Positions 14,825 to 23,436 of a stretch of 25,321 nt of DNA are shown in pieces. The DNA comes from CAYJDR01 sp964368965. GTDB lineage: Bacteria; Chrysiogenota; Deferribacteres; Deferribacterales; Mucispirillaceae. A program made the position numbers and the translations under genes. The notes under the pieces are model-generated. The model ran no database searches. It was not told the DNA's origin and saw only the letters and a program-made list of their open reading frames with translations. Numbering within the stretch: position 1 is the first letter of the stretch; each line of letters starts with the position of its first letter. Location of the stretch: positions 1-25,321 of the forward strand of contig CAYJDR010000028.1 in the NCBI GenBank assembly GCA_964368965.1, given 5' to 3'.

Positions 14825-15061
14825 TTACCTTATTTTAAGTATATTCTCGATATATTCTTGGTCTTTTTTGCTGCATTTCTTGCTGTCTTCATATTCTTCT
14901 TGTTCAGTTTTTCGCATTCCATATATAACAAGCGCTGAACCAGCAATTATGTAAAATACAATAGAATGAGAGCCTTTCCAATGGTCTGTATACACTTCAT
15001 ACGCAATGACTCCTATGAGAAGCAAATTCATAGCAATTATAAAAAAGTAAAACTTTTTCAT
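14825..15061 (-). CDS. Small two-helix membrane protein downstream of hsdR
   Basis: This 78-residue protein is not recognised. Two membrane helices are visible, about residues 3-22 (FYFFIIAMNLLLIGVIAYEV) and 33-50 (SIVFYIIAGSALVIYGM), followed by a charged cytoplasm-type tail (RKTEQEEYEDSKKCSKKDQEYIENILK). The frame is open for another 43 codons upstream, but the ATG at 15061 is chosen because GGAGGT lies 4 nt before it and a near-consensus promoter (15090-15118) would start transcription at about 15083, inside the longer frame. It follows hsdR on the same strand but has its own promoter. It could be a defence accessory or unrelated. Confidence 0.65.
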   Translation of the reverse strand: MKKFYFFIIAMNLLLIGVIAYEVYTDHWKGSHSIVFYIIAGSALVIYGMRKTEQEEYEDSKKCSKKDQEYIENILKIR

Positions 15062-15089
15062 CACTACCTCCATAAAACAATATATACTT

Positions 15090-15118
15090 ATTATACTGCT
15101 ATTGTAGATAAATATCAA
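15090..15118 (-). promoter_or_regulatory. Strong sigma-70 promoter of the 78-aa gene
   Basis: On the minus strand TTGATA (15113-15118) and TATAAT (15090-15095) are exactly 17 bp apart. This is the best sigma-70 match I found in the window. Confidence 0.75.
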
Positions 15119-15155
15119 GTAGTAGCGGATATGCAAATATTTTTGCGTAAATTTC

Positions 15156-18100
15156 TTATGCTGCCATTGAGTTTGCCGTGATATTTTCAATCACGCTTTT
15201 TATGCCGTTCCAAACAGATAAGTCTGTAAAGATATCCACCACGCTTCCTCTATCTGAGAAAGGTGTTTGTTGTAGTACTGACAGGTCTTTCATCATGCCG
15301 TTGTGTACTATATATTCGACAATTTGGTTCACGAAGTAGATTTGTCTGTCGTCAAGGTTTGTGTCGTTTAGGTATGCTGAAAACGCTTCCTTTGCTGCGT
15401 TCATGGATAGCCCTACAATCCCACGCACGAACTCGCCAAGCGGTTTATCTCCCACTTCTGCGGTGTAGTCTTCTTTCGTGCCTATTTCGCTCCAGAGTAT
15501 GCGCTCTAGGTCTGATAGGTCGTCTTTTGTGAGCGGTATATTGCTTTTGAGTTTGGCGATAGCTGACTCGTTTTCATGTTGCCTGATGTAGAACTCTGCT
15601 TTTGCTCGGTAGTTTCTGAGGTCGTCGTTTTCAAGCTCTGAGTCTCGCCAATCTATAGCAAGTATATCGTCTGCTAAGTCTGTATCATAAACTACTGATG
15701 ATTTACGAATATATTTTATAAGGTATCGCAAATGGATACGTATATGTTCAAACTCGTTTATGCCAGCACGTTCGACATAGTCGGTGTGTAGTATTTTATT
15801 TATAAGTTCTGCTTGTGCATCTACTTCTGGTATATTTGCAACACTTGCAATAGCTGACACTTTGTTAAGTAAGTCGCCCTTTGCCCTTGAGTATGTTTTA
15901 CCAACGAGGTATGCGAGTTCAATGCCGTATAGTAGCGCATCGAAGCGTAGCGCTGTTGCTTCATCTTCATCTGGTATTACTAGTGGTGCAATATGTTCTT
16001 TCATGTCATGCGTATCTTCAAGCGTAAGTGACACATAGCTTTCAGCGGTGTTAAACTTTTCGATATATCTGAGGTGTTGTTTAATTGCGAAGTGCTCTTT
16101 ATTGAGTTCGCCAACTTTTCGCACGAGGTCCTCGACAAGTGACTGCCTGAACACTTTGAGTTCGTTTGTTTGGTACGCTATATCTTGCAGGCGATACACT
16201 ATGTTTGTTTTCAGGTCGAACAATGCGCCTTGTAGCGATAGTGTTGTAGGTGTTGCGTTGCCTTTGTTCATGCGGAAGAACTCGAAGTTGCCGCAGAAGT
16301 CGAATATGTAGAACTTGCTTTTATCTTCGCCGTCGATTAGTTCAGGGCAGAGCCTTGTTCCTCTGCCAACCATTTGCCAGAATTTTGCTTTGCTCATCAC
16401 TTTTTTGAAGAACACTAGGTTAAGCACTTCTGGCACGTCTATGCCTGTGTCTAGCATGTCGACGGATATGGCGATTTGAGGCATTTTGTTTGCGTCTGAG
16501 AACTCGTCGATAGCTGATTGAGCATAGTTTATGTAGTTATCTATAACTTTTGCATATCCGTTTAGGTGAGGATAAGTTTTGTTGAACACTTCAAATATTT
16601 TTTCAGCGTGTGCGTGATTTTTGGCGAAGATTATGCTTTTGCCGATTTTGTTTCCGTACTCAATTTTAAGCCCTTCTGTCATGAATACGTGTAGCACTTG
16701 TTTTATGGTATCTTCGTTGAATATCCAGTTGTTTAGTGCTGATGATGAAATGCTTTCTGGCATTGTGCCATCTTCATTTATGAACGTTTTTTCGTATTCT
16801 TCTTTATCTTCGTCGGATAGTTCGTCGTAGATTATTCCTTCTTCGAGGAATTTCAATTTTGTTTCAACCGATACATAGTCGACAAGGTAGCCATCTTTCA
16901 CGGCTTGTGCTAGTTCATAGCCGTATGTAGGTATGCGGTTTTCAAGTTCGAATATTGCGTATGTATCTTTGCCGATTTCGTCTTTAGGTGTTGCAGTAAG
17001 CCCGACTAATGGCGCATCGAAATATGTGAAGATGTCACGATATTTGTTGTATATAGAGCGGTGTGCTTCGTCGCATATGATGAGGTCGAAATGCCCTGAT
17101 GTAAATATTTTGCCTTGTTCGTCTTTAGCGTTGTCAACAACATTAATCATTGTTTGATATGTTGTTAGTATGCAGTTTGCGCTATAGTTTGGGTTGCTTT
17201 CGCTAATGCTTGATACTGATAGATCGGGCAGTAAGTTTACGAAGTTTCTTTTAGCTTGCGTAACGAGTGATGTTCTATCGGCAAGGAATAGGATATTTTT
17301 GACGTATCCTTTTTGTAGAAGCACGTCACAAAGTGCTATAACTGTTCTGGTTTTTCCGCTACCTGTAGCCATAACGAGTAGTGCTTTTCTGCGGTTTTTT
17401 TCGCCGAAGCTTTGGCACACGGCTTTGATAGCGCCTTCTTGGTAGTATCTGCCGGCTATGTTTTTATCGACGATGATGTTAGCAAGGCTCAGCCTTCTTT
17501 TGCGTAGGTTGAACAGTTTTTCGAGGTCACGTTTAGAGTAGATGTTTGCGACATCTCGCTCGGGGTATTGGCCGTCGATAATCTTTGTGTCGAACCCATT
17601 GGTGAGAAATATGACAGGTCTGCGCCCATATTGTTTTTCTAGGCAGTTTGCATATAGTTCTGCTTGTTGCCTGCCTTTTGATGTATCAACGCATGTGCGT
17701 TTTGCTTCGACAACGGCTAGTGGAACGTGCCTATCGTCGTATAGTACATAGTCGCAGAAGCCTTCTTCTTTGTTGTTTGGCATACCTTCGACACGCACTT
17801 CATTGAGCCAGTTTTTGCCCTCTATCCAGTTTGCATTTTGCAGTGTTGTATCTATGTATAGTTTGCGAGTTTTATATTCTGATAGTTCTAGTGGTTTTGG
17901 TACATATGTTTTTGCTTGCTGTTCACGCCTTGCAGTTAGTTCTTGTTTTAGTGCTTTGTTTTCTTCTATTAGTTTTTCTAGTTCGATTTCTTTTGTAGGT
18001 TTAGATAGTGGCGCAGAGTGAGCATTTTGCAGTAGCTCAGGGTTGAAAGTTTTTTCTGTGTAGTTTTCGCCGTAGCAGTATGCGACAAAATCAAGGAAGA

Positions 18101-18446
18101 TGAACAAGTTTTCGAGTGCGAGTGTAGCTTCATCTTGCTTTATTAACCTAGGGTTGTGGTTGGCTTTGTTGCCTAGTTGCCTGATGTAGTTAAGGCGTGT
18201 TATAGTATCGTTGCTGACAATATCTCTGAAATCTTCTGTGCTGATAAGCGTTTGCAAGTTATCTTGGAACGGCATAGATAGTTCGCCATCGACAGAGTAC
18301 ATCCACTTGACTGCAAACTCCATAGCACGGCGACAGTTGATAGCCGCAAGCGAACAATCTGTCAAGAACACTCGCTCGGCATTAACAGCCACTTGAGCGA
18401 ACGAGCTAAATTGTTTATCAGATAGCAGAAAGTCAAAGTTGGTCAT
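15156..18446 (-). CDS. hsdR: Type I restriction enzyme R subunit (HsdR)
   Basis: This subunit of 1096 residues cuts and translocates DNA in the HsdRMS complex. An N-terminal DUF4145-like domain (about 1-130) is followed by a short coiled coil (about 152-180). The nuclease core has D232 (GFCDYVLY) and E247-x-K249 (VVEAK). The helicase has Walker A MATGSGKT (359-366), DEAH (459-462), GLTATP (482-487) and QMVGRGTR (692-699). An EcoEI-type C-terminal domain ends it. The ATG at 18446 is preferred to the GTG at 18458, because AAAGAGGTG lies about 9 nt before the ATG and abuts the GTG. The gene is separated from hsdS by two accessory genes and repeat blocks, which is unusual. The block at 18464-18563 supplies its upstream context. 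Confidence 0.93.
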   Translation of the reverse strand: MTNFDFLLSDKQFSSFAQVAVNAERVFLTDCSLAAINCRRAMEFAVKWMYSVDGELSMPFQDNLQTLISTEDFRDIVSNDTITRLNYIRQLGNKANHNPRLIKQDEATLALENLFIFLDFVAYCYGENYTEKTFNPELLQNAHSAPLSKPTKEIELEKLIEENKALKQELTARREQQAKTYVPKPLELSEYKTRKLYIDTTLQNANWIEGKNWLNEVRVEGMPNNKEEGFCDYVLYDDRHVPLAVVEAKRTCVDTSKGRQQAELYANCLEKQYGRRPVIFLTNGFDTKIIDGQYPERDVANIYSKRDLEKLFNLRKRRLSLANIIVDKNIAGRYYQEGAIKAVCQSFGEKNRRKALLVMATGSGKTRTVIALCDVLLQKGYVKNILFLADRTSLVTQAKRNFVNLLPDLSVSSISESNPNYSANCILTTYQTMINVVDNAKDEQGKIFTSGHFDLIICDEAHRSIYNKYRDIFTYFDAPLVGLTATPKDEIGKDTYAIFELENRIPTYGYELAQAVKDGYLVDYVSVETKLKFLEEGIIYDELSDEDKEEYEKTFINEDGTMPESISSSALNNWIFNEDTIKQVLHVFMTEGLKIEYGNKIGKSIIFAKNHAHAEKIFEVFNKTYPHLNGYAKVIDNYINYAQSAIDEFSDANKMPQIAISVDMLDTGIDVPEVLNLVFFKKVMSKAKFWQMVGRGTRLCPELIDGEDKSKFYIFDFCGNFEFFRMNKGNATPTTLSLQGALFDLKTNIVYRLQDIAYQTNELKVFRQSLVEDLVRKVGELNKEHFAIKQHLRYIEKFNTAESYVSLTLEDTHDMKEHIAPLVIPDEDEATALRFDALLYGIELAYLVGKTYSRAKGDLLNKVSAIASVANIPEVDAQAELINKILHTDYVERAGINEFEHIRIHLRYLIKYIRKSSVVYDTDLADDILAIDWRDSELENDDLRNYRAKAEFYIRQHENESAIAKLKSNIPLTKDDLSDLERILWSEIGTKEDYTAEVGDKPLGEFVRGIVGLSMNAAKEAFSAYLNDTNLDDRQIYFVNQIVEYIVHNGMMKDLSVLQQTPFSDRGSVVDIFTDLSVWNGIKSVIENITANSMAA

Positions 18447-18463
18447 TGTGAGGCACACCTCTT

Positions 18464-18563
18464 TTACTTAAAATACTTATGCATTCTAGCATGATACAAT
18501 TTTTCAAACTTTTCAAGTTCTTTCTTAAATTCACATTTACTATATTATGAAATAATTAAATTA
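18464..18563 (-). repeat. 100-bp hsdS-tail block, copy 2 (upstream of hsdR)
   Basis: This block matches the one at 19670-19769 in 90 of 100 positions, in the same orientation. Its last 68 bases copy the 3' end of hsdS (20792-20862) and would encode EFKKELEKFEKLYHARMHKYFK-stop. Its first 32 bases (TAATTTAATT...) are shared only by the two blocks. It has no start codon in that frame. AAAGAGGTG directly follows its stop and serves hsdR. Confidence 0.88.
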
Positions 18564-18596
18564 TTTATCACTTAGCAATAAATCAAAGTTGGTCAT
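18561..18596 (-). pseudogene. Stub of a second hsdR 5' end
   Basis: The minus strand reads MTNFDLLLSDK-stop from 18596, against MTNFDFLLSDKQF at the start of hsdR (18446). The match then breaks exactly where the 100-bp block begins with TAA. It is the first 11 codons of another hsdR allele, cut off by the block. Confidence 0.75.
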
Positions 18597-18639
18597 TGGG
18601 TACCCTCTGTAATGTTTCATTTGCTACTGTTGACACTAA

Positions 18640-19656
18640 CTAAAAGTGCTTGTAAATTTCAATTTCTTCATTTATTTTTTTTACTGGTTCAAATATATTA
18701 TAACCTACAATGTGCACTTTATTTGATATATCTTCATTAATTTCATCATCACTAAATAACTTATTTTTTATTTCATACACTTTATTATTATATAATCTAG
18801 GTACTAGCACATTCTTTTCAGGTAAACCGTGGTGATGAATAATAACTTGAGTTTGTTCATTTTGCTGTAAAGTCAATTTTATTAAATCCCACCAACGTTT
18901 ATCTGTTTCACCAATAGACATGCCATAAATATAAATTATATCACTACTCTGAATACATGAAATGGCTTTTGCATCAGCACGATGCTGATTAGCTCTATTG
19001 ACTTGAGGTTTAACAAATTGAGACATAATAACTCTTTTATTTAATTCATATAATTGAGTATTACTTATTTGACTATCATTATCAATACCTAATGCCATAT
19101 GTTGTTTCACTGTACCATGAATATTGACTACATTTTCAATCTCATAATTATAAGACTTATTCAATATTGAGTCTAACGTATTAGTATAATTAAAATTAAT
19201 AAAATTATATGAATTATAATATTCATATTCTAATGTGCTATTTGGGTTATTATGATATATGTTTATTAAAAAATCAGCTAATTCACTATCTAAACCTCGC
19301 ACTATATTTTCAATTTGTAGCATGTCATCAACGTTTATTAAACCATAATTTATCTTATCAAATTTTAGATATGCGGCTTCTTTTTCAAGATACACAGCTA
19401 GTTGATTACAAAAATCTTCATGGCAATCTAAAAATAGTTCTGCTTCATCTATTTCAAAGTTTTCACTATATTTTCCAAAAGCTAACTCTGCATCTGCCCA
19501 TGTTTTATAATTATTAAGAATATTGTTTTTAAACTCTTGGACATGTGGTGGTATCTCAGAATGCGGTTTACAGTAATGTTCGTAAAAATCTTTATAAGAT
19601 GTTTTCATGCCTAAGTTTAAATCAAACCCATTGCCAATTAAAAAAGTTATTCTCAC
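18640..19656 (-). CDS. abiH: AbiH-family abortive infection protein
   Basis: This protein has 338 residues. The start RITFLIGNGFDLNLGMKTSY-KDFYEHY is the AbiH signature, and the later NFNYTNTLDSIL, NIHGTVKQHMALGID and IYGMSIGETDKRWW segments are also family features. AbiH proteins confer abortive infection against phage; the mechanism is not established. The GTG at 19656 is chosen because the family motif begins there and AGAGGTGG lies 4 nt before it. The ten codons further upstream lie in the hsdS-tail block and read its sequence out of frame. It is clearly more AT-rich than the flanking hsd genes. It sits between the DUF2806 gene and hsdR on the operon strand, which points to insertion into a type I restriction operon. 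Confidence 0.85.
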   Translation of the reverse strand: MRITFLIGNGFDLNLGMKTSYKDFYEHYCKPHSEIPPHVQEFKNNILNNYKTWADAELAFGKYSENFEIDEAELFLDCHEDFCNQLAVYLEKEAAYLKFDKINYGLINVDDMLQIENIVRGLDSELADFLINIYHNNPNSTLEYEYYNSYNFINFNYTNTLDSILNKSYNYEIENVVNIHGTVKQHMALGIDNDSQISNTQLYELNKRVIMSQFVKPQVNRANQHRADAKAISCIQSSDIIYIYGMSIGETDKRWWDLIKLTLQQNEQTQVIIHHHGLPEKNVLVPRLYNNKVYEIKNKLFSDDEINEDISNKVHIVGYNIFEPVKKINEEIEIYKHF

Positions 19657-19669
19657 TTCACCACCTCTT

Positions 19670-19769
19670 TTACCCAAAATACTCATTCATTCTAGCATGG
19701 TACATTTTTTCAAACTTTTCAAGCCTTTTCTTAAATTCACATTTACTATATTATGAAACAATTAAATTA
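19670..19769 (-). repeat. 100-bp hsdS-tail block, copy 1 (upstream of abiH)
   Basis: Same structure as 18464-18563, with 90% identity. It starts with the TAA that is the stop codon of the DUF2806 gene and ends with a copy of the hsdS 3' end (EFKKRLEKFEKMYHARMNEYFG-stop). AAAGAGGTGG follows and serves as the ribosome binding site of abiH. Confidence 0.88.
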
Positions 19770-20780
19770 CATATCATTAGTTGGGTAATATATATCATCA
19801 TGAGTTACTCTTGGGATTGTTTTTAATAATGACACACTGTCTGTGTTGAATTTTGCTTTTTCTTTATCAGAAAGCTTGTGTAGTTTAACGTCGGCAAGAT
19901 TATACCTATCTCTAGCATAGTTTGCAAATTGTACTAACCTTTCATCTGAACATAATATACCTAAAGCGCTAACAAGCTGCTTTCCAAATTCAGTATACCT
20001 ATAAATTGGCAATTCAGCTGCAGAGTAATTATATATAAACTCTATCATTAGATTATCATTGCCAGCAAACATAACTGATTTAGAATTAGAAGTTATTGGC
20101 TTTGCGTACTTAATATTGTCATAAATGTCTAATAGTCCACATTCCGATAATTTTGCCAAATCTTCAAATGCAAATAATTTATGAAGTTTATATTCATAAG
20201 TTTCTATTATATATTGGTCGCCAGTAAAGATAACATTTTGTGATATTTTTTCAAATAGTTCCGCTTCTTGTTTTGACAATAGTTTTAATGACTCTAACGT
20301 TCTTAGTGAAAATGAGTTCGGCTGTTTAATTTCACCAGCCAATATTTTTGCCCATATTTGTTGCATTTGTTCATTGTTAATATCTTGTACGCAATTAAAA
20401 AATCTTAAAATCCAATCTTCATCAACTGATTCATTACTTACTTCTGTTTCGTTTTCAAGTTCATTGTAAGTTATGCCTATAACACTTTCGATATTTTCTT
20501 GTTTTTTAAGCTCTTGGTGCAAAAAACGCTGTTGTGCTCGCTGAACTAATTCAGTCTGTGCTGTAACATCAATAGTTAATTCGCCATTTTCATATTTAGC
20601 AGGTAAATACAAGCCTTGTGTTAATGCTTCCGATATAATTTTATATTCATCTGCTTTTGCTTTTGCCATACGTCTTATATGGGTAGGCTCATAGAGTTTA
20701 CCTGTTCCTTTACAAATAGCCTCTGTTAATTTTGTTATTGGTTGTATAAATACAGTAGCTGTATCAACAATAGCACTCAT
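19767..20780 (-). CDS. DUF2806 domain protein in type I RM operon
   Basis: This 337-residue protein matches what I recall of the DUF2806 family: TKLTEAICKGTGKLYEPTHIRRMAKAKADEYKII at about residues 16-50, then a helical middle (WILRFFNCVQDINNEQMQQIWAKILAGE) and an all-helical C-terminal half. Its function is unknown; such genes are often found with restriction or defence genes. AGGGGTG lies 6 nt before the ATG, 11 bp after hsdS. Its stop codon is the first triplet of the 100-bp repeat block, so the present C-terminus (PTNDM) may have been set by the recombination that placed the block. It is AT-rich like abiH and unlike hsdM and hsdR. Confidence 0.72.
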   Translation of the reverse strand: MSAIVDTATVFIQPITKLTEAICKGTGKLYEPTHIRRMAKAKADEYKIISEALTQGLYLPAKYENGELTIDVTAQTELVQRAQQRFLHQELKKQENIESVIGITYNELENETEVSNESVDEDWILRFFNCVQDINNEQMQQIWAKILAGEIKQPNSFSLRTLESLKLLSKQEAELFEKISQNVIFTGDQYIIETYEYKLHKLFAFEDLAKLSECGLLDIYDNIKYAKPITSNSKSVMFAGNDNLMIEFIYNYSAAELPIYRYTEFGKQLVSALGILCSDERLVQFANYARDRYNLADVKLHKLSDKEKAKFNTDSVSLLKTIPRVTHDDIYYPTNDM

Positions 20781-20791
20781 ATGAACACCCC

Positions 20792-21916
20792 TTACCCAAA
20801 ATACTCATTCATTCTAGCATGATACAATTTTTCAAACTTTTCAAGTCCTTTCTTAAATTCACGCTTTGTTTTCTCGATTTTTGCTACAAATTCAGCAAAC
20901 TCATTTTGTAATTCAATAGGTGGAAGTGGTATTGCTGTATCTCTTATTTTTGACAACAAAAGATTAGGTTGAGCAGATGCTCCTTCTACATGGTATAGTG
21001 CTGTATTTATTGCATAGCATAACCTTAAGTAATTTGGATTTAATGAGTCTATTCTAGTTTTAATTAATGCAACACTTTTTTGCAAAAGAGTATGACAAGT
21101 ATATTCATGATTCAATATTGCACTTTTACCAATTGTTGCGCCAGTATTTACAATTATAAAATCATTATTTTCTACATTACAACGCTTATAATCTTTTATA
21201 AATTCTTCATATTCAATTTGCGGTGCATTTTCATAGTTAATTTTCCCATCAAAGACTTCTCTAGCGCCTATAAAATAATAACCTGTTGTACTATTTGATA
21301 TTTTACAGCCCCCATGTTTACCATCTGTAATTTTACGGCTTATTTCCCCTAACTTCTTCACTTCCCAGCCCATAGGGTTGGTGACAGGGTCGCCAAACAT
21401 TTCCACAAACTTAGACTTTACCAATGTGTCCAGCTGTTGCAACTGGTGCTTACGCTTTGTGATAAGCGTTGATATTGTGTCTAGCTCTGCCGATATTGCT
21501 CGCTGTTCTTCTAATGACGGCAAAGGGATTTTCATTTGCCTTAACGCTGATTGATTTAATTTTTGCCTTGTTGCTCCATTTATAATACTTGAAACATCAT
21601 AAAACATTAGAGAGTAACATAAATAATCAATATCCAACATTTCTTTTGCTTTGAGTACATGTGCATGATTATTTACCCAGCATTTTCCAGATACTCTATA
21701 TGCAATAGGTTTGCTTTTAGAACCAAAATGTCCACCATCTTCAGCAACTAAAACAAGTTCATCATCAAAGATATAGTCATCAACATAATCTTGCACTCCA
21801 TTTGCACCATAATATGGGTAAATACCTGCAACTCGTTCATTTGCTGTTATTGGTATGCGTTGACTGTCTAATATCTCGCAAACCTCTCCCAACTTCACCA
21901 TTTCCCATTTACTCAT
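20792..21916 (-). CDS. hsdS: Type I restriction-modification specificity subunit (HsdS)
   Basis: This 374-residue subunit recognises the bipartite DNA target. The first recognition domain (about 1-135) starts WEMVKLGEVCEILDSQ. A central conserved helix follows (LPSLEEQRAISAELDTISTL...KSKFVEMFGDP, about 134-180). The second domain starts WEVKKLGEISRKITDGKHGG, and the C-terminal helix is IELQNEFAEFVAKIEKTKRE...LYHARMNEYFG. Its ATG overlaps the hsdM stop by 8 bases (ATGAGTAA). The last 22 codons are copied in the blocks at 18464-18563 and 19670-19769. The target sequence cannot be predicted by eye. Confidence 0.93.
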   Translation of the reverse strand: MSKWEMVKLGEVCEILDSQRIPITANERVAGIYPYYGANGVQDYVDDYIFDDELVLVAEDGGHFGSKSKPIAYRVSGKCWVNNHAHVLKAKEMLDIDYLCYSLMFYDVSSIINGATRQKLNQSALRQMKIPLPSLEEQRAISAELDTISTLITKRKHQLQQLDTLVKSKFVEMFGDPVTNPMGWEVKKLGEISRKITDGKHGGCKISNSTTGYYFIGAREVFDGKINYENAPQIEYEEFIKDYKRCNVENNDFIIVNTGATIGKSAILNHEYTCHTLLQKSVALIKTRIDSLNPNYLRLCYAINTALYHVEGASAQPNLLLSKIRDTAIPLPPIELQNEFAEFVAKIEKTKREFKKGLEKFEKLYHARMNEYFG

Positions 21917-23408
21917 ATTTGCCTTCCAGGTCTGAAAGCAGCTGCATTATCTCTGTTTCTGTTTGCCTTATATCTGCCAATATTTCGCTTGTTGGTGGGT
22001 AGACTTCTGCTATATACACCGTCTTTTTATATTTGTTTATTGATAGGTCGTATCCGTTTTCAACTATCTCTTCTTTCGCCACGTTGAATGATTTTTCCGT
22101 GCGTTCTCTCACTTTCTCGTCTGCTAGGTTTAAAAAGCGTGAGATTATGTCTGCCGTGTCGTTCTCTGCTACTTCTGCTCGCTTATCATCTAGCGAATAG
22201 CCGTCTGCCGTCATGTCATAAAACCACACATCGTCCGTGCCACCGTAGTTTGTCTTTGTGAATATCAATATCGCAGTCGAAACACCAGCATATGGCTTGA
22301 AAACACCACTAGGCATAGATATAACGGCCTCTAATCTATGGTTTTCTATTATCTCTTTGCGGATAGACTTATGGGCATTGGAAGAACCAAAAAGAACACC
22401 ATCTGGAACAATGCACGCACATCTGCCACCCGTTTTCAACATGCGCAACATCAACGCTAAAAATAACAGCTCCGTCTTCTTCGTCTTGCATACTTGCAAT
22501 AAATCCGCTGAAACAGAGTCGTTATCTAGGCTACCTTTAAATGGCGGATTGGCTAAGATTAACGAATATTTGTCTTTATCTTGGTTTTGGTCTGATAGGC
22601 TATCACGATACTCGATAAACGGGTTATCAACGCCGTGCGTCATCATGTTCATTGCACCTATACGCAACATCGTCCTATCCATGTCAAAGCCGTTGAACAT
22701 GCTGTTCATGTAGTGCTCTTTATTGCCTTTATCAAATAAAATCTCTTCCTTGAAATGCTCACGCAGATACTCGCCACTAGCTACCAAAAAACCACTCGTG
22801 CCACATGCTGGGTCACATATCGTGTCTGTCGGCTTAGGTTGCATTAGCTCTACCATCATTTTAATAATATGGCGAGGTGTCCTAAACTGGCCATTGCGAC
22901 CAGCTGTCGCTATCTTCGATAAAAGATACTCGTAAACATCGCCACGGATATCGCTATCATGCAAACTATCCATCTGGGCATATATGTCATCAAGCACCGT
23001 AACTATCTTCGACAACAACAACGGCGTAGGTATCTTGAAAATAGCATCGTCCATATACTTTGAATATGTGCTATCCTTCTCGCCATGCAAGTTCTTGATG
23101 AACGGAAAAACCCACTCCTGCATCGTTGAATACATCTGAGCCGCTGGAAAATCACGAAAAACGCTCCACTTCAACTGCTCGCCGTCAATAACCCTGTCAC
23201 CAATCTGCACATCACTCGTGAATATGCTATCATATTGAGTACCCAACATCACAGCCTCTTTCGCACGGGTGTTATCCATCTTGTCTAAGTCGTGGATAAA
23301 CATCAGGTAAGTTATCTGCTCAATGACATCAAGCGGATTTGTCAAACCACCTGTCGCAAATATATCCCATAAACCATCTATCCTGTTACGTAACTCGCCT
23401 GTTATCAT
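21909..23408 (-). CDS. hsdM: Type I restriction-modification methyltransferase subunit (HsdM)
   Basis: This N6-adenine methyltransferase subunit has 499 residues. An HsdM N-terminal domain (about 1-130, LWDIFATGGLTNPLDVIEQITYLMF) precedes the N6-adenine methylase domain with RNGQFRTPRHI, SAM motif DPACGTSGF (199-207) and catalytic NPPF (287-290). Length is normal for the EcoEI-like class. GGAGG lies 8 nt before the ATG. It overlaps hsdS and is 28 bp downstream of the BRO/DinD-like gene, so the operon probably begins at or before the fic gene. The plus strand of its 5' half is markedly C-rich, unlike hsdR in the same operon. Confidence 0.95.
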   Translation of the reverse strand: MITGELRNRIDGLWDIFATGGLTNPLDVIEQITYLMFIHDLDKMDNTRAKEAVMLGTQYDSIFTSDVQIGDRVIDGEQLKWSVFRDFPAAQMYSTMQEWVFPFIKNLHGEKDSTYSKYMDDAIFKIPTPLLLSKIVTVLDDIYAQMDSLHDSDIRGDVYEYLLSKIATAGRNGQFRTPRHIIKMMVELMQPKPTDTICDPACGTSGFLVASGEYLREHFKEEILFDKGNKEHYMNSMFNGFDMDRTMLRIGAMNMMTHGVDNPFIEYRDSLSDQNQDKDKYSLILANPPFKGSLDNDSVSADLLQVCKTKKTELLFLALMLRMLKTGGRCACIVPDGVLFGSSNAHKSIRKEIIENHRLEAVISMPSGVFKPYAGVSTAILIFTKTNYGGTDDVWFYDMTADGYSLDDKRAEVAENDTADIISRFLNLADEKVRERTEKSFNVAKEEIVENGYDLSINKYKKTVYIAEVYPPTSEILADIRQTETEIMQLLSDLEGKYE

Positions 23409-23436
23409 CTATCTATCCTCCGAACTTGTGTTCATA

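Noticed and set aside
15062..15190. Longer 121-aa version of the small membrane protein
   Set aside because: The extension overlaps hsdR and includes the promoter at 15090-15118; the internal ATG has the ribosome binding site.
19657..19686. Ten extra N-terminal codons of the AbiH protein
   Set aside because: They lie in the hsdS-tail block in another frame and precede the ribosome binding site; the family motif begins at the GTG at 19656.
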